DNA of 40,076 nt from Salinicoccus sp. YB14-2 (GCF_001265075.1 NZ_LFKO01000002.1:40254-80329), one strand, 5' to 3'; counted from the first letter of the stretch, positions 6,668 to 14,945 are shown. The notes: generated by a model from the letters alone, not told the origin. Made by a program: numbers and translations.

Positions 6668-7788
6668 TGGCTATCAGCTCCAGCCTGCACTTCATCTTCT
6701 CCCCATATTGATTCATACACGATATCGACTAAATTGGAACGTGTAATCAGTCCTTTAAGTATATTGTTCTCATCAACAACCGGTATATGTCGCACATTTC
6801 TTTTTAAAATGGTTCTGATGGAGTCCTGGAGTTTCGTATCCAGCTTCACTTTGTAAACATCCCGTTCCATGAGGTCGATCAGTTCTGTGTTTTTGCGTAC
6901 GCCTTCCTGAATATCTTCAATATCCAGATAGCCGAGCAGTTTCTGTTCGTTGTTTGTGACAAAAATCATATCAATACGATTTTCACGCATGATTTTAACC
7001 GCGTTGTTCAATGTCTCGTCCACTTTGACGGTAATCGGCGTCTTCATCACTTCTTTAACCGTACGGATATTCGGACGGTCCTGAAGCAGTCTGTTTTCAC
7101 CAATAAAATCTCTGACGAAATCATTGGCCGGTGCGCGTAAAATGTTATCCGGTGTATCAAACTGCAGCACCTTACCGCCGGACATGATACAGATTTTATC
7201 TGCAAGTTTAATCGCTTCGTCCATATCATGCGTAACGAAAATGAAAGTTTTATTTAGTTTCTGCTGTAACTCCTTCACAAGGTCCTGAAGCGTATCCCGT
7301 GTAATCGGATCAAGTGCGCCGAAGGGTTCATCCATCAAAATGATATTCTGTTCAGCTGCAAGGGCGCGGACGACGCCGATACGCTGCTGCTGCCCGCCGG
7401 ACAGCTCTGATGGGTACCGGTCAAGATAGGACTCCGGAAGATCAACAAGTTTAAGCAGTTCACGTGCTTTCTGGTCTTTTTTCTCTTCGGACCATTTGAG
7501 CAGCTTCGGCACAAGTACGATATTTTCTTTTATGGTCATGTGAGGCAGGAGGCCGATCTGCTGAAGTACATAACCGATGCTGCGGCGCAATTCGACAGGG
7601 TTCATTTTGCTGACGTCTTTGCCGTCAATCGTAATGGTGCCTGATGTCGGTTCAATCATTCTGTTGAGCATTCGAAGTGCGGTTGTCTTACCGCTGCCGG
7701 AAGTTCCGATAAAAGAGACGAACTCGCCATCCTGGATATCTATGGTGACATCATCCACAGCCTTCGTCGTTCCCTGATAGATTTTCAA
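6664..7788 (-). CDS. opuCA: Osmoprotectant ABC transporter ATPase (OpuCA-like), odd N-terminus
   Basis: A 374-residue ATPase with Walker A GTSGSGKTT (28-36), Q-loop near 76-77, signature LSGGQQQR (129-136), Walker B LMDEP (151-155), H-loop THDMDEA, and two C-terminal CBS domains (about 245-365) that in this family sense ionic strength. The open frame allows only a TTG start at 7788: no ATG, GTG or other TTG lies between it and the in-frame TAG at 7804-7806, and TTG has no ribosome site. Homologues begin about 6-9 residues earlier with an extra beta strand (MLKF/MIEF...NVTK). The upstream codons T-E-K-S-N resemble the end of that strand, which suggests a lost start, a leaderless message or a sequence error. 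First gene of the operon. Confidence 0.85.
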   Translation of the reverse strand: MKIYQGTTKAVDDVTIDIQDGEFVSFIGTSGSGKTTALRMLNRMIEPTSGTITIDGKDVSKMNPVELRRSIGYVLQQIGLLPHMTIKENIVLVPKLLKWSEEKKDQKARELLKLVDLPESYLDRYPSELSGGQQQRIGVVRALAAEQNIILMDEPFGALDPITRDTLQDLVKELQQKLNKTFIFVTHDMDEAIKLADKICIMSGGKVLQFDTPDNILRAPANDFVRDFIGENRLLQDRPNIRTVKEVMKTPITVKVDETLNNAVKIMRENRIDMIFVTNNEQKLLGYLDIEDIQEGVRKNTELIDLMERDVYKVKLDTKLQDSIRTILKRNVRHIPVVDENNILKGLITRSNLVDIVYESIWGEDEVQAGADSQ

Positions 7789-7811
7789 ATTAGATTTTTC
7801 AGTCTATAAAT

Positions 7812-7817
7812 AATATA
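7812..7817 (-). promoter_or_regulatory. Possible -10 of the opuC operon
   Basis: On the minus strand TATATT (7812-7817) is the best -10 upstream of opuCA. It would place the transcript start near 7804, only about 16 nt ahead of the TTG. No good -35 is visible. The 70-bp gap is shared with the divergent PLP-enzyme gene. Confidence 0.3.
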
Positions 7818-7858
7818 GTAGCATTAGAAATGAATACACAGCACAGGGAGAGAATGAA

Positions 7859-8965
7859 ATGGGTCATACACAAATTGATACACCGGCATTATTAATCGAC
7901 AATACAATTTTAAACCGGAATATTGATTCTATGCAGCAGTATGCGGATAAGCATAAAGTGGCTTTGCGCCCACATACTAAAACGCATAAAATGCCGAAAC
8001 TTGCGATGAAGCAGAAAGAGGCGGGGGCAGTCGGCATCACTGTCGCAAAGACCGGAGAAGCGGAAGTGATGGCTGAAGCGGGACTGGATGATATTTTCAT
8101 AGCCAACCAGATTATCGGCAAATCCAAAGTGGTGCGCATTAGAAAGTTAGCGGAATCCATCAATATTTCATTCGGCGTGGACAGTATCTACAGTGTCGAA
8201 GAGGTAGATGAGGTATTCGAAGGTGCGGAGAAAAAAGCAGAAGTGCTGATCGAGATAGAAGTCGGTGAGAAGCGTTCGGGTATTATTGAAGAACAGGACT
8301 TCATCGAACTGCTTGATGCAATAAAAAACAGTATGAATGTAAGATTTAAAGGCGTATTCTCTCATGACGGCCATACGTATAAGGCGGCGACGATTGATGA
8401 GCTGAAAGAACTGTATGACGAAAGTTCAACACGGACACTGCACTTTTCCGACATTGCGCGTAACCATGGTATGGCATGCGATGTGGTGAGCATCGGCTCA
8501 ACGCCGCCATTTATCCTAGGTTTTGAATTGCCGGAAGGCATCACGGAAATCCGACCCGGCACTTATATATTGATGGACGGCTCCCAGGCGAATGTTATCG
8601 GCACGAATGATACATGCGCAGCAACCGTGCTCACAACAGTCATCAGTAAACCGACAAGTGAACGTGTCATTACGGATGTCGGCGCTAAAGGCATTACACA
8701 GCAGCATAGGAAAGTCGGATTGACGGCGACCGAAGGGCTCGGTAAAATTGCCGGTTTTGATAATGTGCATATCGACAGTGTATTCGACGAGCATGCAATC
8801 ATTTATAGTAAACACTTCAGAAATCAGGTAAATATCGGTGATAAAGTTGAAATCATCATGAATCATATATGTCCTGTGTCAAACCTATATGAAAAAGCAT
8901 ATCTGGTGGAAAATAAAGAAGTGCTCGAAGAAATTGAAGTGTCGGCAAGAGGGAAGTTACAATAG
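7859..8965 (+). CDS. D-threonine aldolase / D-serine dehydratase-like PLP enzyme
   Basis: A 368-residue fold-type III PLP protein (alanine-racemase N-terminal barrel plus D-serine dehydratase-like C-terminal domain). The PLP lysine is probably Lys41 in RPHTKTHK. The C-terminal NHICPVSN gives His336 and Cys338, the metal ligands seen in D-threonine aldolase and eukaryotic D-serine dehydratase. Such enzymes cleave or deaminate D-hydroxy amino acids. Which D-amino acid is used cannot be decided from sequence. ATG 7859 has GGGAG 8 nt upstream; ATG 7854 is out of frame. It is divergent from opuC and 25 bp ahead of a membrane-anchored gene, probably its operon partner. Confidence 0.85.
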   Translation: MGHTQIDTPALLIDNTILNRNIDSMQQYADKHKVALRPHTKTHKMPKLAMKQKEAGAVGITVAKTGEAEVMAEAGLDDIFIANQIIGKSKVVRIRKLAESINISFGVDSIYSVEEVDEVFEGAEKKAEVLIEIEVGEKRSGIIEEQDFIELLDAIKNSMNVRFKGVFSHDGHTYKAATIDELKELYDESSTRTLHFSDIARNHGMACDVVSIGSTPPFILGFELPEGITEIRPGTYILMDGSQANVIGTNDTCAATVLTTVISKPTSERVITDVGAKGITQQHRKVGLTATEGLGKIAGFDNVHIDSVFDEHAIIYSKHFRNQVNIGDKVEIIMNHICPVSNLYEKAYLVENKEVLEEIEVSARGKLQ

Positions 8966-8990
8966 TCTGTTTAAAAGGAAGTCAGTGCCT

Positions 8991-9467
8991 ATGGATATAT
9001 TCACAATTGTTATAATCATCATTGCATTAGTGTTGATCAGTATAATCTTTCAGATGCTGAGAGTGAGACAGAAACCGAAAGTAAAACTCGAAGTGAAGAA
9101 TGAAAATATAATGACAGATGACTTTGAGGATGAAAAATTATACCGCTTTTCCATTTTGAATGATTCGAATCAGTCTATTGTCATCGAGTCCATACAATTG
9201 TATTCGAACGGCGTGGAAATTTTTGATAACGGGCACCATCCGGGCTTCAAAGCGTCTGAACAGCCGGACAGGGGTGTAGTGGCCATCGATTCAAAACGAG
9301 TCCGTGACATCAGTGATCTTCTAAGCGAAAATTTTCTCGGAACGACTGTCGTACGATATGATGAAGAGATGACATACTCGTACTATCTGGACGCAGCACC
9401 TGATGAAATCAAAGTGACGGTGAGAGAAAATGAGTGCATTGAAATAATGTTGAAACCGGAGTTCTGA
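8991..9467 (+). CDS. Membrane-anchored protein of unknown function
   Basis: A 158-residue protein with one N-terminal membrane helix (IFTIVIIIIALVLISIIFQML, about 3-23), then a basic stretch and a ~130-residue domain rich in beta strands (KLYRFSILNDSNQSIVIESIQLYSNG...). The strand pattern suggests an immunoglobulin-like or beta-sandwich fold on one face of the membrane. The open frame extends back into the upstream gene, but ATG 8991 is chosen because AAAAGGAAG lies about 9 nt upstream; a GTG two codons earlier is an alternative. It follows the PLP-enzyme gene by 25 bp and ends at a strong shared terminator. I do not recognise the family. Confidence 0.7.
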   Translation: MDIFTIVIIIIALVLISIIFQMLRVRQKPKVKLEVKNENIMTDDFEDEKLYRFSILNDSNQSIVIESIQLYSNGVEIFDNGHHPGFKASEQPDRGVVAIDSKRVRDISDLLSENFLGTTVVRYDEEMTYSYYLDAAPDEIKVTVRENECIEIMLKPEF

Positions 9468-9502
9468 TCGGCGGGATGACCTTTATTTGAAGCAATAAAA
9501 AA

Positions 9503-9532
9503 GGGCAGGGACTTTATCACAAGTCTCTGTCC
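9503..9532. terminator. Bidirectional terminator
   Basis: A 12-bp stem (9503-9514 with 9521-9532, two G-U pairs) has a 6-nt loop. A TTTTTTATT run follows on the minus strand and ATTCATCTTTTTA on the plus strand. It separates two convergent genes. Confidence 0.88.
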
Positions 9533-9542
9533 ATTCATCTTT

Positions 9543-9806
9543 TTAAAGTCTGTCATATAAGCTGTTCAACAGATCTTCACTGTATTCCAAATAACATTCA
9601 GAATCCATTTCATCTTTGCCATCTTTACTTAATTCCAATTTAATTATCTTTTCGTCATTATCAAAGAATGGTACTGACTGCTCAGCATATTCTTCTGTCA
9701 ATTTATCATACAATTCCTGAGCGTCTTTGACATCTTGAAATGAGTGGTTTTTTACTACAACTTCTTCTTCAGATGAATCAATAGTTTTTAGATTAATATC
9801 CAGCAT
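9543..9806 (-). CDS. Small acidic cytoplasmic protein, unknown
   Basis: An 87-residue protein, MLDINLKTIDSSEEE..., with no signal or membrane segment once the proper start is used. It is acidic and mostly predicted helical (SFQDVKDAQELYDKLTEEYAEQ) around a short sheet (KIIKLELSKDG). An upstream in-frame start would add a hydrophobic stretch, but that has no ribosome site, whereas ATG 9806 has GGAGGGG 6 nt upstream. It stands alone between two terminators. Family not recognised. Confidence 0.65.
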   Translation of the reverse strand: MLDINLKTIDSSEEEVVVKNHSFQDVKDAQELYDKLTEEYAEQSVPFFDNDEKIIKLELSKDGKDEMDSECYLEYSEDLLNSLYDRL

Positions 9807-9885
9807 ATTTACCCCTCCATTCAGGTCTACATTTATTATAACAAAAGACAGGGGAGTGAAAGCAAGCAGAATGATAGCAAAAAAA

Positions 9886-9908
9886 GACCCGGATAATAAA
9901 AACCGGGC
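9886..9908 (-). terminator. Terminator of the second acidic lipoprotein gene
   Basis: CCCGG (9888-9892) pairs with CCGGG (9903-9907), with a further G-C pair across a bulged A. The minus-strand flank is a seven-T run. The stem is short and the loop is 10 nt, so efficiency is uncertain. Confidence 0.55.
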
Positions 9909-9931
9909 CAAGAGTTGTATCTATAATATGA

Positions 9932-10666
9932 TTATTCTTCGGAATCCTCTTCTTCTTCCTCTTCATCATCTGCTGATTCCTCAGCACCGTCAAGTTCGAT
10001 TGTTTCATTCAGCTCTTCATCATTACGGCTTTGAAGCGCTGTTTCCAGAGAAGTATCCACCGGACCATAAGCAACTAAAGCTGTTGCGGATTCACCTGGT
10101 TCAACCAACTCTACAGACTGTGATGCCATATCTGCTTTTTCGTGATCATCAGGCAGGTCCATCGTCAGATTTTCCAAAGTGCTTTCACCGGTTTCAGCCA
10201 TTTGTCTGATTGCAAGATCGAGTCCGAATGCTTCTTCAGGAGACGTTGGAACATCACTATTATTGGTGAATTCAAATTCAGCCAATACGAGTTCAGTCGG
10301 TCCCTCTTCCTCTTCCTCTTCCTCTTCCTCTTCCTCTTCTTCCTCTTCCTCAGCTTCTTCCGGCTCTAAAGTGTACTGTTCGAATGAAGCGATTGTGAAG
10401 TCACCATATTCTCCTGAATATGTAATTTCACCATCGCTGCTTTCTCCATCAGTGCCTTCTTCATCGGCACTGCTATCATCTTCTGTATCAGTATCTTCTT
10501 CTTCCTCTTCTTCATCATCTGCTGCATCTTCAGTTGCAGCGTCATCAGTTTCTTCTGTGGCAGTATCATCAGTTTCTTCTTCCGTAGAAGTGTCATCCCC
10601 GTTACACGCTCCAAGAAGCAGAACTGTAGAAAGTCCACCTGCAAGTAAATATTTCTTTAAACTCAT
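9932..10666 (-). CDS. Large acidic lipoprotein with poly-Glu tracts (family member B)
   Basis: A 244-residue lipoprotein. Signal MSLKKYLLAGG ends in LGAC with Cys21, matching the two small acidic lipoproteins of this window. After it comes an Asp/Glu/Thr/Ser region (22-80), a first folded segment (ITYSGEYGDFTIASFEQYTL), a tract of about 20 consecutive Glu residues (about 103-122), a folded domain (125-215; LVLAEFEFTNNSDVPTSPEEAF... VELVEPGESATALVAYGP), and an acidic tail. The folded part resembles the DUF5067-type extracellular domain of Firmicute lipoproteins, where the Glu tract is an insertion. The Glu tract is encoded by tandem 6-bp repeats. ATG 10666 has AGGGGG upstream. Function unknown. 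Confidence 0.8.
   Translation of the reverse strand: MSLKKYLLAGGLSTVLLLGACNGDDTSTEEETDDTATEETDDAATEDAADDEEEEEEDTDTEDDSSADEEGTDGESSDGEITYSGEYGDFTIASFEQYTLEPEEAEEEEEEEEEEEEEEEEGPTELVLAEFEFTNNSDVPTSPEEAFGLDLAIRQMAETGESTLENLTMDLPDDHEKADMASQSVELVEPGESATALVAYGPVDTSLETALQSRNDEELNETIELDGAEESADDEEEEEEDSEE
10305..10349. repeat. TCTTCC hexanucleotide microsatellite inside the lipoprotein gene
   Basis: Five perfect tandem TCTTCC units (10305-10334) are followed by TCTTCT, TCC and another TCTTCC. On the coding strand this is GAGGAA, giving Glu-Glu per unit. Unit changes would keep the frame, so slippage should vary the length of the poly-Glu spacer, not switch the gene off. Confidence 0.85.
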
Positions 10667-10700
10667 TTGTAGTTCCCCCTAATTATATAGATACATCACA

Positions 10701-10729
10701 ATTATAATAATATTTTGACAAATAATCAA
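10701..10729 (-). promoter_or_regulatory. Sigma-A promoter of the large acidic lipoprotein
   Basis: On the minus strand, -35 TTGATT (10724-10729), a 17-bp spacer and a perfect -10 TATAAT (10701-10706) lie about 35 bp before the start codon. The rest of the 10667-10874 gap is AT-rich with the menA terminator. Confidence 0.6.
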
Positions 10730-10847
10730 TTTTTATTTCGAAATTTGAAGTAAAAAGTATTAATATTCTACATATACTACTATATACACCAAAATATTCT
10801 TTTTTTATATGATGAAACCATATTATTTGTTACATTTATAAAAAAGA

Positions 10848-10867
10848 CCCCTCTATATTAAGAGGGG
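10848..10867 (-). terminator. Terminator of menA
   Basis: CCCCTCT (10848-10854) and AGAGGGG (10861-10867) form a stem with a 6-nt loop. The minus-strand flank is TCTTTTTTATAAAT. Confidence 0.85.
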
Positions 10868-10874
10868 CGGGTGA

Positions 10875-11798
10875 TCATATGCCTGTCAGACCATAGATGA
10901 GTAGTCCGATGGATAACAGCATGCCGAACATCGTATTCAATTTTCCCATAGAAGCCATGGCGGGAATCAGCTCAATCGGTGTGTCGCCTTTTTTCCATTT
11001 TACGACTGTCTTATAAGCAACCGGTGCAGACAACAGCGGCAGCAGTAAAAAGATCGAACCGATGGATTCAAAAAATGTAATCCAAATTAAAAATAAATAG
11101 CAAAATGCGAGCAGTACCGCCGACGTCATGACCGCCGCAGGTTTTCCGACCAGGATGACAAAAGTCTTACGGCCGCTCTCCTTATCTTTTTTCCGGTCAC
11201 GGATATTGTTAGCCATATTGATTAGTCCGATGGTGATCGCAACAGGTATGGACATCAGAAGCGGGAAATAATGCAGTGTACCGGTATGGATGAAAAATGT
11301 AATCATGATGATGATGGTTCCCATGAATAATCCTGCAAAAACTTCACCAAATGGCGTCCATGAAATGGGAAATGGTCCTCCGGTATATAAATAACCGACT
11401 GCCATTGATATAATTCCTATGAGGAGTATCCATAATGATGAGTTGAATGCGATGTATAATCCAATCAGTGCAGCAATGACATAAAATGAGACTGCGAAAT
11501 TAAAGACGGACTGCGACGACATGCCGTTCCGTACGATGGCACCGGCGATGCCCACTGAATCATGGGTATCAAGTCCTCTTTTATGATCAAAGTATTCATT
11601 GAACATATTTGTAGCAGATTGAATCAGTAATGTGGCAATCAGCATGGCGATGAACATATCCCACCGTATCGGGGCAAACAGCAGAACACTGAACGTTCCG
11701 ACGAGTACGGGAACGAAACTTGCCGTCAATGTATGAGGTCTGGTCAAGCTGATATACTTTTTAAAGCCTGTATGAGTATCTGGACCTTGCACAATCAT
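10875..11798 (-). CDS. menA: 1,4-dihydroxy-2-naphthoate polyprenyltransferase
   Basis: A 307-residue UbiA-family membrane prenyltransferase that joins 1,4-dihydroxy-2-naphthoate to a polyprenyl diphosphate to give demethylmenaquinone. The two magnesium-diphosphate motifs are visible: NMFNEYFDHKRGLD near residues 64-77 and NNIRDRKKDKESG near 193-205. There are eight to nine membrane segments. ATG 11798 is only 2 nt from the AAGGA site, while GTG two codons on (11792) has ideal 8-nt spacing, so the true start may be 11792. It diverges from the menFDHB operon with about 130 bp between the start codons, the same arrangement as in Staphylococcus. Confidence 0.93.
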   Translation of the reverse strand: MIVQGPDTHTGFKKYISLTRPHTLTASFVPVLVGTFSVLLFAPIRWDMFIAMLIATLLIQSATNMFNEYFDHKRGLDTHDSVGIAGAIVRNGMSSQSVFNFAVSFYVIAALIGLYIAFNSSLWILLIGIISMAVGYLYTGGPFPISWTPFGEVFAGLFMGTIIIMITFFIHTGTLHYFPLLMSIPVAITIGLINMANNIRDRKKDKESGRKTFVILVGKPAAVMTSAVLLAFCYLFLIWITFFESIGSIFLLLPLLSAPVAYKTVVKWKKGDTPIELIPAMASMGKLNTMFGMLLSIGLLIYGLTGI

Positions 11799-11925
11799 CT
11801 TCCTTTAACTTTATATTGACTCATTAATTTTATCATATTTGTATGGAGAATTGATATCTCAAGATACACAGTATAGCGAATAAATGATAAAATATGAATA
11901 TCTATGTAGAAAGAAGTGTAAAACA

Positions 11926-13287
11926 ATGAGTTTGACAGAATATCAAAATGCAGTCGATGAAGTCATTATCGACTCTGATAAAGAATACATAACACTACAT
12001 ATACCGATCAGTGAATATGATATCAGCCATGCAAAAATATTCACTTATTTTAAAGATTATCTGGGGCAGCGCTACTGGTTCCAGTCCAAAGATAATAAAT
12101 TTGATAACGTCGGTATCGGATACAGGGCAAGTATTGCCCGCGACCGGTTTAAAGTGAAATCGTTGAGTGACGAGAAGAAGAACTTATATGACAGCATTCA
12201 GACGGTGGTTTTGGCAGAAAATCCGACTTCCCGTCTAAGCCTTTTCGGCGGAGTGAAGTTCGACGATAAGGATACTACCGATGAATGGTCTGATTTTTCA
12301 ATGGCGGAATTCCATCTGCCTGTATTTCAGTTTGACCTGGTCAGACAGGAATTGTTTTATACGATTCCTCAAAATTCACAGAAATTATCAGAGGCGTTTC
12401 AAGAACTGCTTGAAACGCTCAGTGCATTATCGGATACAGAACCGGATGCCTACGAAGGTGCAGAGGTCAATATCATTAAAGATATATTTCCCGAGGAGTG
12501 GAAAAAACTTGTAGACGAGGCAGTGGAAGTTCTGGATGATGAAACATTCATGAAAGTGGTGCTGGCAAGACAGCGTCTGATTACGTTCAAATCATCACTG
12601 GATCCTTTATATTTGATTGAACGTCTGAAAGATGAAACCGGCACTTATACGATTTACTATGAGAAGGGCAGCAGTGCCTTCATTTCCAAATCGCCCGAGC
12701 GCCTGTTTGAAATCAAGGATGACTATCTTTGGACAAATGCGATTGCGGGCTCGGCGCCGCGTACAATGGATGAATCGGATAATGCGTATCAGCAGGACTT
12801 TCTGTTGAATGATGAGAAAAACCGTTATGAACACGAACTGGTCAGACAATCGATAGTGGAAGACTTGAAACCCTACAGCTCGGTCATCAAGTATGATGAT
12901 GTGCCTGAAATTCTTCAGAACAAATATATTTATCATCTGCATACGCCGATTGAAATGAGACTGAATGATGATATAGAGATTTTTGAAATATTGAAGGCCA
13001 TACATCCGACACCGGCTGTCGGAGGTATGCCTAAGAAAATCGCTAAAAACTATATTAAAGAGCAGGAATACGGCACACGCGGACTCTATGCTGCGCCAAT
13101 CGGACTGATTCATGAGAACAACGATTCGGAATTTGTTGTGAGTCTGCGCTCGATGCTGTTGTCTAAGACGAGTGCCACGCTGTTTGCAGGCTGCGGCATT
13201 GTCAAAGGTTCCTCATCCGATAAGGAATTTTTGGAGACGGATGTCAAATTTACACCAATGATGAATGTTCTGGAGGTGGAAAAGTGA
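11926..13287 (+). CDS. menF: Isochorismate synthase
   Basis: A 453-residue chorismate-utilising enzyme that converts chorismate to isochorismate, the entry to menaquinone synthesis. The C-terminal chorismate-binding domain shows KVVLARQRLITF, PERLFEIKDDYLWTNAIAGS, HTPIEMRL, HPTPAVGGMPKK and GCGIVKGSSSDKEFLETDVK, with the usual acidic and basic active-site residues. The frame is open from 11884, but the AAAGAAG site before ATG 11926 and the family N-terminus favour the later start. Its stop overlaps menD by 4 bp. First gene of menF-D-H-B. Confidence 0.92.
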   Translation: MSLTEYQNAVDEVIIDSDKEYITLHIPISEYDISHAKIFTYFKDYLGQRYWFQSKDNKFDNVGIGYRASIARDRFKVKSLSDEKKNLYDSIQTVVLAENPTSRLSLFGGVKFDDKDTTDEWSDFSMAEFHLPVFQFDLVRQELFYTIPQNSQKLSEAFQELLETLSALSDTEPDAYEGAEVNIIKDIFPEEWKKLVDEAVEVLDDETFMKVVLARQRLITFKSSLDPLYLIERLKDETGTYTIYYEKGSSAFISKSPERLFEIKDDYLWTNAIAGSAPRTMDESDNAYQQDFLLNDEKNRYEHELVRQSIVEDLKPYSSVIKYDDVPEILQNKYIYHLHTPIEMRLNDDIEIFEILKAIHPTPAVGGMPKKIAKNYIKEQEYGTRGLYAAPIGLIHENNDSEFVVSLRSMLLSKTSATLFAGCGIVKGSSSDKEFLETDVKFTPMMNVLEVEK

Positions 13288-14945
13288 ATCATCAAGAAGC
13301 ACTGACGATTCAAGTATTCACTTTGATGGACAGCTTGTATGAAAAGGGTATGGATGAAGTGGTCATTTCACCGGGATCGCGCTCCACGCCGCTTGCACTT
13401 GCGGCCGAAATTCATCCGCATATAAAAACATATGTCCATCCTGACGAGAGAAGTGCTGCATTTTTCGGACTCGGTTTGAGTAAGAAGAATAAACGGCCGG
13501 TCGGCCTCATATGTACTTCCGGTACTGCAGCGGCAAATTACACACCTGCCGTGGCAGAAGCGGGACTCAGCCACATCCCTTTAATAATAATGACCTCCGA
13601 CAGACCGGCGGAACTCAGAAACATCGGTGCACCTCAGGCGATAGACCAGGGCGATATGTACCGGAACTATGTTGCTTACTATACGGAACTGCCTGTGGCC
13701 GAAGGGACCCAGGATTATACAGGTCTGATCGGCGCGAAAGTGAAGCAGGCCGGGCAATATTTTACCGGCACCAGCCTCGGACCGGTGCATTTCAATATAC
13801 CAATCCGTGAACCGTTAATGCCGGATTTGTCACGTACGGATTTATTCACGAGAGAAAGAATTGAAGTCAAAGAAGCGACCATCCATTATGATGTCAAACC
13901 GCTTAACGGTAATATACTGGTCATTTTAGGCGAGACGGATGCATCACTGAATCATCTTGAAGATGTGTTCAGCCAGCCGAATGTTATCGTGGTGGCGGAT
14001 CCTCGCCAGCATGCCCGTATTATCAGTGATAATGTAATTACTGCACATGATCTGATCTTTTCATGTCTGACGGACCAGCAACAGGATTTTATCAATGAGA
14101 ATCTCGATTACATCATTCGGGTGGGCGAGCCGCTGACGTCAAAACTGACCAATCGATTTTTAGGCCATTCACCGGTCAAACAAGTACTGCTCAGTGAATT
14201 TGAAGTGATCAAGACATTTCCTGTATCACCTGACGAGGTATATGTCGGTGATATCGCCTTGACCTTGAATGATTTGATCGGCAGCGGTAATGATCACAAA
14301 TTGAAAGACTGGTTCATCAACCTTGATAAAGAAGTCAGGAAATATATAGACGAAAATATCGATTCATACAATGACGAAGGGCGCTTTATGTATGAGGTGC
14401 TCAGACGCACTGGTGACGACATCATCTTTGCATCGAGCAGCATGCCGATCCGTGATGTCGAACGCTATGATACATTGTCTGCCAAGCGGATATATGCGAA
14501 TCGTGGCGCAAATGGCATAGACGGTGTGGTTTCGACAGCAATTGCCATGGCAGCAAAAGATAAAGTAACACTCGTCATCGGGGATATTGCACTCTATCAC
14601 GATATGAACGGACTGATCATGTCGAAGCTGAATGACATCGATATCAATGTCGTCGTCTTCAACAATGATGGCGGCGGAATATTCAATTTCCTGCCGCAAT
14701 ATGAGAATAAAGATCACTTTGAAAGGTTATTCGGCACACCGCTCGATTTGAATTTTGAATACAGTGCGAAGCTTTACGACTTCACTTATTCAAAAATAGA
14801 TTCTATGGACGATCTGAATGATTTTAAAATGCCTGATTCAGGCAGGAACATCATCGAAATCACTACAGACCGAACGGATAATCTGACTTCACATCAGAAG
14901 CTGAAGTCGGAAATTGCACAGTTGGTGAAACGCTTTGACACTTGA
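13284..14945 (+). CDS. menD: SEPHCHC synthase (MenD)
   Basis: A 553-residue thiamine-diphosphate enzyme that condenses isochorismate with 2-oxoglutarate to SEPHCHC, releasing CO2. The N-terminal pyrimidine domain has EVVISPGSRSTPLALA-like and the Glu-bearing DERSAAFFGLGL segments. The C-terminal domain has GDIALYHDMNGL (about 433-444) and the ThDP/Mg-binding FNNDGGGIFNFLP (about 458-470). It starts with GTG overlapping the menF stop (GTGA), so translation is coupled. Length is normal. The last bases overlap menH. Confidence 0.95.
   Translation: MNHQEALTIQVFTLMDSLYEKGMDEVVISPGSRSTPLALAAEIHPHIKTYVHPDERSAAFFGLGLSKKNKRPVGLICTSGTAAANYTPAVAEAGLSHIPLIIMTSDRPAELRNIGAPQAIDQGDMYRNYVAYYTELPVAEGTQDYTGLIGAKVKQAGQYFTGTSLGPVHFNIPIREPLMPDLSRTDLFTRERIEVKEATIHYDVKPLNGNILVILGETDASLNHLEDVFSQPNVIVVADPRQHARIISDNVITAHDLIFSCLTDQQQDFINENLDYIIRVGEPLTSKLTNRFLGHSPVKQVLLSEFEVIKTFPVSPDEVYVGDIALTLNDLIGSGNDHKLKDWFINLDKEVRKYIDENIDSYNDEGRFMYEVLRRTGDDIIFASSSMPIRDVERYDTLSAKRIYANRGANGIDGVVSTAIAMAAKDKVTLVIGDIALYHDMNGLIMSKLNDIDINVVVFNNDGGGIFNFLPQYENKDHFERLFGTPLDLNFEYSAKLYDFTYSKIDSMDDLNDFKMPDSGRNIIEITTDRTDNLTSHQKLKSEIAQLVKRFDT

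Noticed and set aside
8889-8990. Upstream extension of the membrane-anchored protein into the PLP-enzyme gene
   Set aside because: It would overlap the PLP enzyme by 77 bp and put a basic stretch before the membrane helix. ATG 8991 has a ribosome site.
10305-10349. Phase-variable on/off switching by the TCTTCC repeat
   Set aside because: The unit is 6 bp, so unit gain or loss never changes the reading frame.
10179-10682. Plus-strand poly-Ser frame opposite the large acidic lipoprotein
   Set aside because: It is the antisense of Glu/Asp codons. The lipoprotein frame has a signal peptide, lipobox and ribosome site.
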